From assembly GCF_009183415.1 (NCBI RefSeq), contig NZ_WEHU01000004.1, forward strand, positions 1 to 64,000: DNA of 64,000 bases, in the 5' to 3' direction. This DNA is from Bacillus sp. B1-b2 (GTDB lineage Bacteria; Bacillota; Bacilli; Bacillales; Cytobacillaceae). Each line of letters starts with the position of its first letter. Position 1 is the first letter of the stretch. The notes beneath the pieces were generated by a model. The model did not search any database. It was not told the DNA's origin and worked only from the letters and a program-made list of their open reading frames with translations. A program made the position numbers and the translations under genes. Below, piece after piece: positions 9,558 to 18,740 of the stretch.

Positions 9558-9615
9558 AAAGACTAAATGGTATTAGCTTCCCGAGTATAGAGCTAATGCA
9601 ATTTAGTCTTTTTAA
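9558..9615 (+). terminator. Rho-independent terminator of manA
   Basis: A 21-bp near-perfect stem (AAAGACTAAAT...TTAGCT with its complement AGCTAA...ATTTAGTCTTT) followed by a T-run, 75 bp after the manA stop. Confidence 0.85.
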
Positions 9616-9879
9616 ACACAAAATAATCCAAGAATAGGTCTATATGAAAAGAGCAAAAAAAATCGCAAATAACAGCATTTCCCCCCTGCATAAGACCATA
9701 TTAAAACTATGTCTTTTGAATCAATGTTATATCCCCTGTTAGCACTATTTATTCTTAAATAAGAACAATAATGTCAATGTTTTTCGTCATAAAGAACAAT
9801 TCTCCTTTTTCCTGGTAAAATTTATAATAACTTTAAATACAAGTTCTTTATAATTTTTTTACTAATAGGGGTGAATTAA

Positions 9880-9972
9880 ATGAGACTAATTTGCATTTTT
9901 AAAAGAAGACATAAATACAGTTATTTTGAAAATACCTGCATTAGATGTGGAAAAATAAAGAATCATTATTAA
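9880..9972 (+). CDS. 30-residue Cys-rich miniprotein, possible zinc-binding (DUF1660-like)
   Basis: A very short open frame begins with ATG nine bases after an AGGGGTG ribosome binding site and encodes MRLICIFKRRHKYSYFENTC-IRCGKIKNHY. Cys5, His11, Cys20 and Cys23 (CIRCG) could coordinate one zinc ion. The pattern CxxxxxH...CxxCG and the basic composition resemble phage-borne DUF1660 miniproteins, but this is from memory. It lies between the two copies of the manA tail and before a second terminator, so it has its own potential transcription unit. Several TATAAT-like boxes lie upstream. Confidence 0.5.
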   Translation: MRLICIFKRRHKYSYFENTCIRCGKIKNHY

Positions 9973-10096
9973 AGGAGATATTAATTAGCTGGTAAGGCAG
10001 AATTGATTGTTTCTTATCTTTAATAGGTAGTCTAGTTAGTTGCATATACAAAAACAGACTAGGATATACTGAACATTTTCCTTTCTAGGAGATAAC

Positions 10097-10153
10097 AAAA
10101 GACTAAATGACACTAGCTCTATATTCTAAGAAGCTTAGTCATTTAGTCTTTTT
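10097..10153. terminator. Terminator after the manA-tail duplication, possibly bidirectional
   Basis: A perfect 15-bp stem (AAAAGACTAAATGAC / GTCATTTAGTCTTTT) with T-runs on both sides. Its outer arms match the manA terminator, so it belongs to the same duplication. It can also end the minus-strand dynamin operon, whose last stop is at 10236. Confidence 0.8.
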
Positions 10154-10235
10154 CAAAATCAAGATCAACAGTGACTTACTTTGTATGTTGTCTCTATTAA
10201 ACCATTTAGATAAACTCAGTCAAAATATTCTTCCC

Positions 10236-13025
10236 TTAATAAACTTTTGAAAAGACCTTCATTTTTTCTGAGTCGTAGAAATCAATCTCTAATTGTCGTA
10301 TTTTCAACTTGAAAATTTTTATGGTCTCAAAGTAATTATCTTTTTCATTATAGAGTTCTTTTAGTAACATTGCATGTTGGATCATTTCTTCTTTACTATT
10401 TTGTATTCTTGTTTCTATATACTCCTCTAGTTCAGAGAATATATAGTCTAATTCTGTACTTATGATTTCTTCAAAGACTCCAAGTGGTTTTGTAATATTA
10501 TAGAGATATTGACTTGTTGCTTCTCGATATGATCTTGTTTCTAGGTAATTTCGGTATTGATCAATTTTCAAAGAAGCCGAATGACTTCTCCCACCTAATA
10601 ATCTTCCAACACCATTTAAGATATTATTCAGTGGATTGATTTTTCTAAAAATATCAATTCGCTTGTACGCAATAGACCTTACAAGCATCGGAAATTGCTT
10701 TCTCAGCTCTTCTACGAATAATTCTTTTTTTAAAGGTAGCTGGTGTTCATGAGAAGAGTTAATTATATCCTCTATTTCCACTCTAAACTGATGAAATGTA
10801 TCTTCAACGGTTTCTAAGTAAAGAACATTTTGTTGCAACCATTCCTCAAACTTATTGTTAATTAATGGAGTAACTGAATGAATTAAGTAGGATTCTAGCC
10901 AACCATTTATCTCCTGATCTAATACAAGGTGAACAGTATTTAAATCTGTACTTATATTAATTCTATTCGAAAACTGTTGTAACCCATTCATTGTTTGTTC
11001 TTTTATTACATCATATATGCTTGTTACAACATTTTTTGCATATAAATCAGTGGCTTGTGATATTTTACTATTTTTGAAGGTAAGAAATTTATCTTTTAAT
11101 TCCTTTAGACCTTCTACTTCTTCTTTCTTAAGTAGTATCAGATTATTTAACTTTTGCTCTTTTGCTTCAAGATGAATCGGAAATTCATCTAAAAACTGTT
11201 TGAAATAAGGGATGACTTTATAAATTCTCTGTTGATAGAATGGCGTTTCTATTTTGTGAAAATAATCAGTTAGTGTACTAAGCTCATCCTTATCTGGATA
11301 TAGAGAGGAATAAGGCATAATAATGGTATCTTGGTTCATATGTTTTATGAGCTTACGTTCAATATCTTCTATTACTTCTTCTCGTTCCTCTTCATCCAGG
11401 TAATCCGCTTTATTTAAAATAAAGCGAATTGGCAAATCTGGCTGCTTTTCAATCATTTTTATTAAAGCTTCTTTTTCTGTCTTTTTATATGGTGTCTCTG
11501 CATTAAATAAAAAAAGAAGTTCATCTGCTAAATATAAGTAATCGTATGTTGGATTATCATGATTGTTAGTGTCGTTAAATCCCGGCGTATCAATCAAAGT
11601 TATCCGATTTTCAAGCAATGATGACGAATTCACCTCAAGTGATATAAGGCTATTTGATAAGGCACTTGAACTATCATGATTAATGGTTGTTTTAGATTGA
11701 AGGTTATCTAAATTCATTTTCGTAATGGTTTTATCACTTAATTCAAGCAATTGTTTAGTTTCCCCATAACGAATGATTGTAACAGCAGATGTTGTTGGTA
11801 AATAATCTGAACTTAGAACTTCTTCTTGTAAAATAGAGTTGATAAAGCTAGATTTGCCATTACTAAAACTACCTGCAACCATGACCTTCTTGGTCGAATC
11901 CATAATCCAGTAATCCATCCACCATCTACTATTTGAATCATACGCTAAATCTTTGCTTTCCAACCAGCCTCTTATATTGGCATAATAATCAATTAGGTTT
12001 TCTATCTGATAAATTTTTCTATCGTTCATTACTATTTTTTCTAAAACAGATTTACTAATAGACTTAGGGTGCATCTCTTCCCACCCCTTTAACAAGGCAC
12101 CTAGTGCACTTTGTAAAGGTGATTCCTTACAAATAAAATAATACCTTGTGAATTGTTTTTCTATTATAAGCTTTATCTCTTCCATTGAATGAGATCCTGA
12201 TAACAGCTCATCTATGGAATGATTGAATCCTATTTCGTGTTTATCTAATATTGTTTGGATAAGTTGGAAACTATTGATTTCTCCAGCATTATATAAACTA
12301 TTAAACCAGTCTATTAAATAAGGTGATTCCATATAATAGCTGTTTAGTGATTGAAATAACAAATCAAACGCTTCTTTATCTTTCTTCCAAATAAGTATTA
12401 ATAGTTTTGAAATGGAATAAGAAGGAAGAAATTTGTTCTCCCTAGTATCCTCTAAATATCTATAGAAGAGTAGCAATAATCTATCTTGATACTCTATCTC
12501 CAATTGATTAATAACTAATTCTATAGCAGAGAAATATTCCTCTACTTGTTCATAAAAATGTATAGCTAGTTCAAACACATGTCCATAAGAAAAATTAGTA
12601 GCGACTAGCTGATTTATGATATGATGTGCCTTTTCAGTCTGATCACTATTTTTATATAAGCTGTACAAAGAAAGAAGAGTCTCCATATTTAAAGCACTGG
12701 AATCTTGGGGAACTGATAGATAGCTTGATTCTGCTTCTTCCTCCCTGTCCAATTCTTGATAGGCATCCCCTATGTTTTTTAGAGCCCAGCCTTGAAGCCT
12801 TTGATCATCAATATTCTGCCACTTGTAGATAGCTACCTCATAGTCCTCTAAAAGCCAATATAATTCAGCTTGTGCAAAACGAATGTCATTATTTCTCCCT
12901 GTTCTTATATTCTCTGACAGCTTTAATTGAGAAGATAGAAAGCGAATATTCTCTATAATATCTTGATTTTTCCTTAATGATTGATAGTATTGTTTTCCGA
13001 TAAATAGTTGATTAAGTTCATTCAT
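10236..13025 (-). CDS. Dynamin-like GTPase with long N-terminal helical-repeat region
   Basis: About 929 residues. The first ~360 residues are entirely helical with TPR-like pairs (for example AQAELYWLLEDYEVAIYKWQN and WALKNIGDAYQELDREEEAE). A dynamin-type GTPase follows: P-loop GSFSNGKSS (about 387-395), switch LPTTSAVT, DTPGFND (about 480) and NKAD (about 541). The rest is predicted helical stalk. Unlike the two upstream paralogues it has no Gly-rich hydrophobic hairpin, so it may be the soluble partner. It is the third gene of the operon, starting about 12 bp after the second. I chose ATG 13025 over an upstream in-frame GTG at 13034. Bacterial dynamins remodel membranes; the role here is unknown. 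Confidence 0.8.
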   Translation of the reverse strand: MNELNQLFIGKQYYQSLRKNQDIIENIRFLSSQLKLSENIRTGRNNDIRFAQAELYWLLEDYEVAIYKWQNIDDQRLQGWALKNIGDAYQELDREEEAESSYLSVPQDSSALNMETLLSLYSLYKNSDQTEKAHHIINQLVATNFSYGHVFELAIHFYEQVEEYFSAIELVINQLEIEYQDRLLLLFYRYLEDTRENKFLPSYSISKLLILIWKKDKEAFDLLFQSLNSYYMESPYLIDWFNSLYNAGEINSFQLIQTILDKHEIGFNHSIDELLSGSHSMEEIKLIIEKQFTRYYFICKESPLQSALGALLKGWEEMHPKSISKSVLEKIVMNDRKIYQIENLIDYYANIRGWLESKDLAYDSNSRWWMDYWIMDSTKKVMVAGSFSNGKSSFINSILQEEVLSSDYLPTTSAVTIIRYGETKQLLELSDKTITKMNLDNLQSKTTINHDSSSALSNSLISLEVNSSSLLENRITLIDTPGFNDTNNHDNPTYDYLYLADELLFLFNAETPYKKTEKEALIKMIEKQPDLPIRFILNKADYLDEEEREEVIEDIERKLIKHMNQDTIIMPYSSLYPDKDELSTLTDYFHKIETPFYQQRIYKVIPYFKQFLDEFPIHLEAKEQKLNNLILLKKEEVEGLKELKDKFLTFKNSKISQATDLYAKNVVTSIYDVIKEQTMNGLQQFSNRINISTDLNTVHLVLDQEINGWLESYLIHSVTPLINNKFEEWLQQNVLYLETVEDTFHQFRVEIEDIINSSHEHQLPLKKELFVEELRKQFPMLVRSIAYKRIDIFRKINPLNNILNGVGRLLGGRSHSASLKIDQYRNYLETRSYREATSQYLYNITKPLGVFEEIISTELDYIFSELEEYIETRIQNSKEEMIQHAMLLKELYNEKDNYFETIKIFKLKIRQLEIDFYDSEKMKVFSKVY

Positions 13026-13037
13026 AAATATCACTCA

Positions 13038-14777
13038 CTATTGCTGTATTAATAACAAATCCTGAAGCTCAATAGAAGAAATCTCTTTCATCTTTTTATT
13101 TGCTCTTCTACTGATTTCATATTCCAAATTTTGTTCATAAGAGACTACATATTCTTTAAACCTATTCAAAGCTTTTTCTTGAAGATGATTTACTTCACTT
13201 TCTATATATGTTCGTGTTGCCGCTCTTATATTTTCAATCACTCCGTTTATCTCTTTCTCAACAAGTGGAGTTACCTCATCCTTTAATTGCTCTAGTTTTC
13301 TTTCAGCTAATAATTTATTGATAAAAGGAAATCCCGCCATTGTAATAAAAGGAAGTAATAGTCCACCACTTACTATCGCCATAATCGTACCTGCGCCTGC
13401 TGTAATAAGTCCACTTTTAATGGCCATATCCGCTGAACCTGAATTCAGTTTAACAGAAGTATTAATCCCTTCTATTTGACCAGAAGAGTGTTTCAGTCTT
13501 AAAACATTCATTTCTTTTTGGAAAAGAGCAGAAAAGCCCTTTACTATTTCCTGTTCTAGTTTCTTTAGTAGTATATCAATTTGTGGAGAATACTGATTAA
13601 TCCATAGCTTACTTTTATTCTTTATTATTAAAGGGATATTCTTCTCTACAAATGATTGAAATTTTGCTCCTTCATATATATATATATTTTCTCGAATTGT
13701 TTCTTTTAGATCTGTTTCTAAATGAGAGATAGATTTAAATGTTAGTGAAATGATTTCTTCCTCTCTATTTTTAATATAATCTGCAAGTGTTTCTAGATAA
13801 TTGGATGTTTTATCAGAAAAAGTTTCTAACTGTTTTTGTGCATCTTCTAGTTCCTTTACGGACGCATTTCGAATTACTTCAATTGCTTGGATTTCTTCTT
13901 CTACTTGTTTAAAAATACTTTTAACCCTTTTAGAGAAGAACTCCAATTTTGCATGAGAAGCATCCCCATCATTTAGTTGGTCTAATAGATAGGTCGTAAA
14001 GTTAGTAAAGTCCGGTTCCTTATCATTTACTAAGGCATCTCTAGAGGAAAGAGGGAATAGTTTAAAAGGCTCATCTCCCATTATCTTTCGCAAGCGAGAA
14101 TCCATATAATCCTTTGTTTCTTCCCACTCTTCTTCATCTAGTCGGTCAATGAAATTAGCAACAAAGATAATTTCTCCAAATTTCAACTTGAGAACAGTAT
14201 CTTTTAGGTAGTCTAATTCTGTTTTTCGAATAGGTGTTGTCGCATCAAACACAAAGATAACTATACTTGATCTCGGAACATAACTATATGTTACATCTAA
14301 ACGGTGTTCGTTTAAGTCACCTACTCCAGGTGTATCAATAAGAACGATATTTTCAGACAAATGGTTAAGAGGCATCTCGATATCAATGTGATGAATTTGC
14401 TTTATATCTTCTCCCTCTTCAAAAGTGAACTTTCTTAAACCAGCATTACTTAATTCTTTACTTATTACCTTTCCATCTTGCATAACGATGTCCATTTTAG
14501 AATGATTTTGTGTATGTTTAATAACATTAATGGTCGCAGTAGTTGGAGTTACATCAGATGGCAATAAAGCTGTTCGAATAAGTGCATTCAGCAAGGTAGA
14601 TTTACCTCGTTTGAACTCTCCTAATATCGTGATCATTTGTCCATCTGATTGAAGATCTGATATTAAATCAATGAGAGTACTTTGATAAAGTGAATTAGGT
14701 AGTCTGTTGTTTAGTAATCCAAGTAAGTTCTCACATTGATTCATTAAACTCTCTCTCTTTTGCTCATAAATATCCAT
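13038..14777 (-). CDS. Dynamin-family GTPase, membrane-hairpin type (second of three)
   Basis: A 579-residue bacterial dynamin-like protein. GTPase motifs: GEFKRGKST at 53-61, TPTTATINV switch Thr, DTPGVGDL at about 147 and ANFIDRLD at about 206, where the G4 element keeps the NxxD spacing rather than the classic NKxD. Helical segments follow, and at about 449-486 a glycine-rich hydrophobic stretch (SGLITAGAGTIMAIVSGG, LLLPFITMAG) is suited to membrane insertion like the paddle of cyanobacterial BDLP. Its ATG overlaps the end of the upstream dynamin gene by 14 bp, which indicates translational coupling. Confidence 0.85.
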   Translation of the reverse strand: MDIYEQKRESLMNQCENLLGLLNNRLPNSLYQSTLIDLISDLQSDGQMITILGEFKRGKSTLLNALIRTALLPSDVTPTTATINVIKHTQNHSKMDIVMQDGKVISKELSNAGLRKFTFEEGEDIKQIHHIDIEMPLNHLSENIVLIDTPGVGDLNEHRLDVTYSYVPRSSIVIFVFDATTPIRKTELDYLKDTVLKLKFGEIIFVANFIDRLDEEEWEETKDYMDSRLRKIMGDEPFKLFPLSSRDALVNDKEPDFTNFTTYLLDQLNDGDASHAKLEFFSKRVKSIFKQVEEEIQAIEVIRNASVKELEDAQKQLETFSDKTSNYLETLADYIKNREEEIISLTFKSISHLETDLKETIRENIYIYEGAKFQSFVEKNIPLIIKNKSKLWINQYSPQIDILLKKLEQEIVKGFSALFQKEMNVLRLKHSSGQIEGINTSVKLNSGSADMAIKSGLITAGAGTIMAIVSGGLLLPFITMAGFPFINKLLAERKLEQLKDEVTPLVEKEINGVIENIRAATRTYIESEVNHLQEKALNRFKEYVVSYEQNLEYEISRRANKKMKEISSIELQDLLLIQQ

Positions 14778-16695
14778 CGATGTCTCCCCTTGTTTGATTT
14801 ATTAAGTTGATTGCATTTTTTCTATTTTTCTTAAGTTGATTACTTAGGTCTTCTAAATATTTCTTTTGTTCTTCAACTGATCTCTTCTCGACCTCTTTTT
14901 CTAATCTAACTTGATGTAGCTCTGTTTGAAGATTTAATGTTTTCTCATTCACTTCTTCTTCAAAAACCAATTCAATTTTATTGATAATATTTTTCCATTC
15001 CACTCTAAATTGTCCAGTTATGTTACTGCGACTATCATATAAACTTTGTTTCACCTGTTTTTTTAGTTCATTTATTTTTTGGTTACGTCGATAAGTAGTA
15101 ACGGTTTCTGCAATACTATCACCAAAGAAAAATGCACCTAAAGCTGCACCAATTCCACCTATTACAATTAAAGCAGGAGCAAAAATTAATGCACCTATAC
15201 CAAATCCCGCAGCACCCATTACTAAGCCGAACATGTCATCCTTACTTTCATATAGAGATAGATCGAAATTATGATTCATTTCCAGTTCTAAATTAAAAGC
15301 GCTTTTCACAGCTTTGTTCAGTTCTTGCTCTTCAGAGTTTAGTAGCTTATAAGCATTTGTTACATGCTCCTCAATGATTTTACTCTTTATTTGGTTTAGG
15401 TTTACTTGGATATTATTCTTCTGTGTACTTGCCTGTTTGTTAAGAAATGCTTTAATCTCTGCATCCTCAAGACTCCCACTATATGTGTCTAGAGATAGAA
15501 CAATCGATTCTATCATTACTCTTAATTGCGATTCAACTTCTCTTATTAAAACATCTTCTTCACTCTGTAAATTCTCTAGCAGACGATTAATTATTCCTTG
15601 TGCATGATATTTAAATTGTGTAATTTTAGGGTCCAATTCTGCTATTTTATGATTAATTTCTTCAATCTCCATTTCAGATGCTGAGACTCTAAGTGCGATG
15701 GAATCAGTGAGAAGGTCATCTATCTTCTTTATAAGCCTTCTTAGTGGTTTTTCTAATTTAGCATGACCTTTTTCGAATTGAAAAAAATAGTATAAATCTT
15801 TTTCCAATTCGAAAAACCCAGTATCCTCCATTTTATTATATCGTTGAGTCTTTACCTTGAAATTCTCCCCTTGTTCAAGACGTCGGATAGTTAACGCATC
15901 CATAGAAGAAACTAGATATAAACGCGGTTCAGGAATTAATAATTCCAATTTCTCACGAATATAATTCATTACTTTTTTTTCATCCTCTGTCTTTAACAAC
16001 CGATCTTTAAAATTAACAACAAAAAAGACCTTGTTGATATGCTCACTTAATATTCTATCTTGTAGAAACTCCATTTCAGATGCACCAAATGGAGTAGTTG
16101 CGGATAATAGAAATACTACGGCGTCGGATTTTGGAACAAATGAAAATGTAATCTCTTCTCGTGTTTCATCAATATCATTGGTTCCTGGTGTATCATAAAT
16201 TTCAACACCAGACTCACAAAAATGATTTGGATATCCGATTTCAGCCATAGATATCTTTTTAAAGTATTGTAATTCTTCTTGATAACGCTGAATATCTTCT
16301 AAATCTTCTTCATCTGGTTCCCTTGGTGCACACAGTTTACGAAAATCTGACTCTTCTAGTATCTTTCTTGGTTCATCTTGATTTCGAAAAGATAGAGAAA
16401 AGCTAGGAGTCTCTTCATAAAATATACGATTAATCATAGTTGTAGTAGGTTTTACTTTTGAAGGAAGAACATTCTTTCCTAAAAGAGCATTGATAAAAGT
16501 AGATTTTCCACGAGAAAATTCACCAACTACAGTTAAAGTAAAGGATTGGTTTTCTAATTGCCGTATCGATTCCATTAGATACTGACTAACCTCACGAACT
16601 TTCAATTCATTTGCTATATCTAACACTTCCTGTAGAAAGAAAAGTGCCTGTTGTTTTTTATATTCGAAATCTTGAAGATTCATATAATTTGACAT
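14764..16695 (-). CDS. Dynamin-family GTPase, membrane-hairpin type (first of three)
   Basis: About 643 residues. GTPase motifs: VVGEFSRGKST at about 55-66, KPTTTMIN, DTPGTNDID at about 170 and VVNFKDRL at about 227 (again NxxD in G4). A hydrophobic Gly/Ala hairpin at about 487-528 (VMGAAGFGIGALIFAPALIV) probably inserts into the membrane, and the C-terminal 100 residues are a charged coiled coil. I moved the start to ATG 16695 because GGAGG lies five bases before it; two in-frame ATGs upstream lack such a site. It is the first gene of the dynamin operon and is divergent from a small repeat protein. Confidence 0.85.
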   Translation of the reverse strand: MSNYMNLQDFEYKKQQALFFLQEVLDIANELKVREVSQYLMESIRQLENQSFTLTVVGEFSRGKSTFINALLGKNVLPSKVKPTTTMINRIFYEETPSFSLSFRNQDEPRKILEESDFRKLCAPREPDEEDLEDIQRYQEELQYFKKISMAEIGYPNHFCESGVEIYDTPGTNDIDETREEITFSFVPKSDAVVFLLSATTPFGASEMEFLQDRILSEHINKVFFVVNFKDRLLKTEDEKKVMNYIREKLELLIPEPRLYLVSSMDALTIRRLEQGENFKVKTQRYNKMEDTGFFELEKDLYYFFQFEKGHAKLEKPLRRLIKKIDDLLTDSIALRVSASEMEIEEINHKIAELDPKITQFKYHAQGIINRLLENLQSEEDVLIREVESQLRVMIESIVLSLDTYSGSLEDAEIKAFLNKQASTQKNNIQVNLNQIKSKIIEEHVTNAYKLLNSEEQELNKAVKSAFNLELEMNHNFDLSLYESKDDMFGLVMGAAGFGIGALIFAPALIVIGGIGAALGAFFFGDSIAETVTTYRRNQKINELKKQVKQSLYDSRSNITGQFRVEWKNIINKIELVFEEEVNEKTLNLQTELHQVRLEKEVEKRSVEEQKKYLEDLSNQLKKNRKNAINLINQTRGDIDGYL

Positions 16696-16789
16696 AAATA
16701 CCTCCATGAACATTAAAAATAAAAGTTTTTACTTCCTTTATTCTTTCTTAGGAATTTAATAATATAATAACCCATCTTCCCTCTTAAAC

Positions 16790-16835
16790 TATTTTACTAT
16801 ATTTATGGTTTTTTTTTACATCAAATAGTAAAATA
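16790..16835. promoter_or_regulatory. Shared divergent promoter region with an 11-bp inverted repeat
   Basis: TATTTTACTAT (16790-16800) and ATAGTAAAATA (16825-16835) form a perfect inverted repeat separated by 24 bp that include a run of nine T. It sits in the 176-bp gap between the dynamin operon and the divergent small gene, where a bound regulator could control both. Clear -35/-10 pairs could not be assigned. Confidence 0.5.
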
Positions 16836-16871
16836 TTATCAAAAGAACTTTTTTTGAAGGAGGATAACTAA

Positions 16872-17267
16872 ATGGATTATTCAAATATTGTTGGTGGAGA
16901 TCTAGAACATATGACTGTAGAAACAAATACATTTGGGAACAAAAATATGTATGATAATGGGCAACTTATTGCTACTCAAAAGTCGGGAGTTTTCCCTGAA
17001 ACAACAGCTACATATGAAAATGGACATCAAATTGCTGGAACTAAAGAGAATATTATTAACGGAATAGATATCATTCAAGATGGAGAACATACTGGGATAA
17101 TAAAAGAGGATATAAATGGAGATTTAAGTCTTTATGACTCAAATCAAAATAAACTTGCTTATATGGATCCAGAAGGTAATGTAAAAAGTGTAATGAATCA
17201 TATGGATCCATTATCACAAGTCGATCGTGTTAACTTCCAACAGTTAAAGTTTTATGCGGAGGGATAA
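16872..17267 (+). CDS. Small protein of repeated beta-hairpin-like units, unknown function
   Basis: A 131-residue cytoplasmic-looking protein (no signal, no membrane segment) with an excellent AAGGAGG site. Much of it is built from short Gly/Asn-turn repeats, such as MYDNGQLIAT, TYENGHQIAG, QDGEHTGIIKED, LYDSNQNKLAYMDPEGN, like a small beta-solenoid or a string of beta-hairpins. No family is recognised with certainty. It is divergent from the dynamin operon and followed by its own terminator, which suggests a functional link with the dynamins, though this is inference from position only. Confidence 0.7.
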   Translation: MDYSNIVGGDLEHMTVETNTFGNKNMYDNGQLIATQKSGVFPETTATYENGHQIAGTKENIINGIDIIQDGEHTGIIKEDINGDLSLYDSNQNKLAYMDPEGNVKSVMNHMDPLSQVDRVNFQQLKFYAEG

Positions 17268-17278
17268 GAAAGAGGAGA

Positions 17279-17317
17279 AGACCGTACAGTTTGTGTTCTA
17301 ACTTGTACGATCTTTTT
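17279..17317 (+). terminator. Terminator of the small repeat-protein gene
   Basis: AGACCGTACA / TGTACGATCT stem (one mismatch) with a 19-base loop followed by TTTTTTT, 12 bp after the stop codon at 17267. Confidence 0.75.
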
Positions 17318-17477
17318 TTAAATTTACTCTTAATTGTAAGTTTGGTGATTCTATGGTAGAAATTTATAAAACGAACACAATAAGTCACAAAAATTGAAGA
17401 TAATCCCTTCATATGTAAAGGTAGTGCACAAAAATAACGAAACTACAATTACTTCAGCTTCCTTGCCAATTTTTGTA

Positions 17478-17620
17478 TTAACTCTTGATCTCATTCTTTA
17501 GCTTTTTATTAATGGAACAATATCTTTGACTGGATAAACCATATGCTTATCAGGTTACTGAAACTTATTCCTTCTGCTTTCGTAGTTTCCATAAGTTTGG
17601 GATTGTTAGTTTAGTTCACG
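17478..17620 (-). pseudogene. Frameshifted C-terminal remnant of a CoiA-like protein
   Basis: Reading the minus strand across frames gives LTNPKLMETTKAEGISF, then DKHMVYPVKDIVPLIK, then KLKNEIKS-stop. These match in order the C-terminus of the intact protein at 23289-24914 (LTTLQLLEMMKIEGIKF, DKVMLYPVNEYVRYIG, RKLKREVTI-stop). The nucleotide sequences are also visibly similar. At least two frameshifts are needed, so this is a dead 3' fragment of a paralogue. Its 5' part is missing. Confidence 0.7.
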
Positions 17621-17655
17621 AGTGGAGCATCACTTCTTTTCCATATATACGACTA

Positions 17656-18096
17656 TTACAAAGCCGTATATGTACCTTTTAAAATTGCGTCCGCCCAAGT
17701 AGTAATCACATCTATATCTTTATTATTGATTCGATGGTAAGACAAAAAAGGTGTTAGAATAGCATACTGCACTTTTTCATTCCATTTTCTAATACCAATT
17801 AAGAATGTTTTTGGTTCTTCCATATTCGGATTAACCCTATGTGTATAGTTTTGTTGTACCATAGTAGTATCGTATTCTTTAAAGATGAAACCAAAATCCT
17901 CATATACCTCTTTTAATCGAAAACTACCTCTTTCATGACCAGCATACACCCAACTAAGTATCATTGGATAGCGATTATACATTTCCTTAATGAGCATTTT
18001 ACGCTTTGATTGATTACTTTTTTGATACTCTAAATATGTACTTCTAGTGAATGGTAGATCATCAAGTCCCATCCATAACCACCAAACAGGAACCAT
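17656..18096 (-). CDS. Hypothetical 146-residue protein
   Basis: No recognised domain. The protein is soluble, rich in aromatic residues (VWWLWMGLDD near the N-terminus; SYHRINNKDIDVITTWADAIL near the C-terminus) and has no signal peptide. The ATG follows TAGGAAA, a weak ribosome binding site. It lies directly upstream of the decayed CoiA-like fragment on the same strand, so the two may once have formed an operon. The gene could itself be a remnant. Confidence 0.45.
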   Translation of the reverse strand: MVPVWWLWMGLDDLPFTRSTYLEYQKSNQSKRKMLIKEMYNRYPMILSWVYAGHERGSFRLKEVYEDFGFIFKEYDTTMVQQNYTHRVNPNMEEPKTFLIGIRKWNEKVQYAILTPFLSYHRINNKDIDVITTWADAILKGTYTAL

Positions 18097-18403
18097 TTTC
18101 CTACATAAGACTGAATTCCTGATGATTCCCCTTATGATATCATTTCTTTTTGTTTAAAAATGTAACTTCAATAGAATTAAGCTTTCTAGCAACTATGGAC
18201 ACTTACATCTCCCAATCAATTCCTCCAGAGAAAATACTAACCAATCCCTTATGGATACACATCACACTAATCTATTAAAGACTTGTGTGAAATATTAGGA
18301 GACCAAGCAATCAAGACTACAGATTAAATTGGGCTCCATTGTGTAGAGATTATCCATTTATATGAAGTTATCGTTGAGATATTGTTCTAGCATATTTTTT
18401 AGG
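18097..18403. other. Intergenic stretch without recognisable content
   Basis: About 300 bp in which I see no open frame with a ribosome binding site, no strong hairpin and no match to other parts of the window. Confidence 0.4.
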
Positions 18404-18622
18404 TTATGTAACCCACCACTGTTCTCCAAGATTTTCTGAATCTATTTTTGCTTCTTCTCTGACTTTATTCAAATTATCTTGGTATTTCTTAAACCTATTT
18501 TCAGATTTATATTGCATAATGGATATGTTCTTTTTATCTTCCTGAATTAACTTAACATCCTGTTCCCCAAGGTCTATTAACTTAGTTAATTGTGTATTAA
18601 CATGACCCTCACGTATTATCAC
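18404..18622 (-). CDS. Possible 72-residue coiled-coil protein
   Basis: A short open frame starting with GTG encodes a charged, helical protein (LGEQDVKLIQEDKKNISI, KKYQDNLNKVREEAKIDS). There is no good ribosome binding site and no known family, so it may be a fragment of a longer gene. It is reported because composition and hydrophobic periodicity look protein-like. Confidence 0.25.
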   Translation of the reverse strand: MIIREGHVNTQLTKLIDLGEQDVKLIQEDKKNISIMQYKSENRFKKYQDNLNKVREEAKIDSENLGEQWWVT

Positions 18623-18740
18623 TTCTTTTATATTACACTTTAAATATTTTCCAATTCATTTATATTCCTTCTATAGCATATCAAGCTTCCAGGGATAAGC
18701 ATATTTGACTTTTACCGTCTTTTACTAATATAGACCATAC

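Larger units (their letters stand above)
9449..10034 (+). repeat. Direct repeat of the manA 3' end flanking a 496-bp segment
   Basis: The 45 bases at 9449-9493 (the last codons of manA, its stop and the start of the 3' UTR) recur at 9990-10034 with only two differences, still in a frame reading ...ELIVSYL-stop. Each copy is followed about 65 bp later by a terminator hairpin with the same outer arm AAAGACTAAAT. The segment between the copies carries a terminator and a 30-codon gene. This looks like a tandem duplication or an insertion bracketed by a target duplication. Confidence 0.75.
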
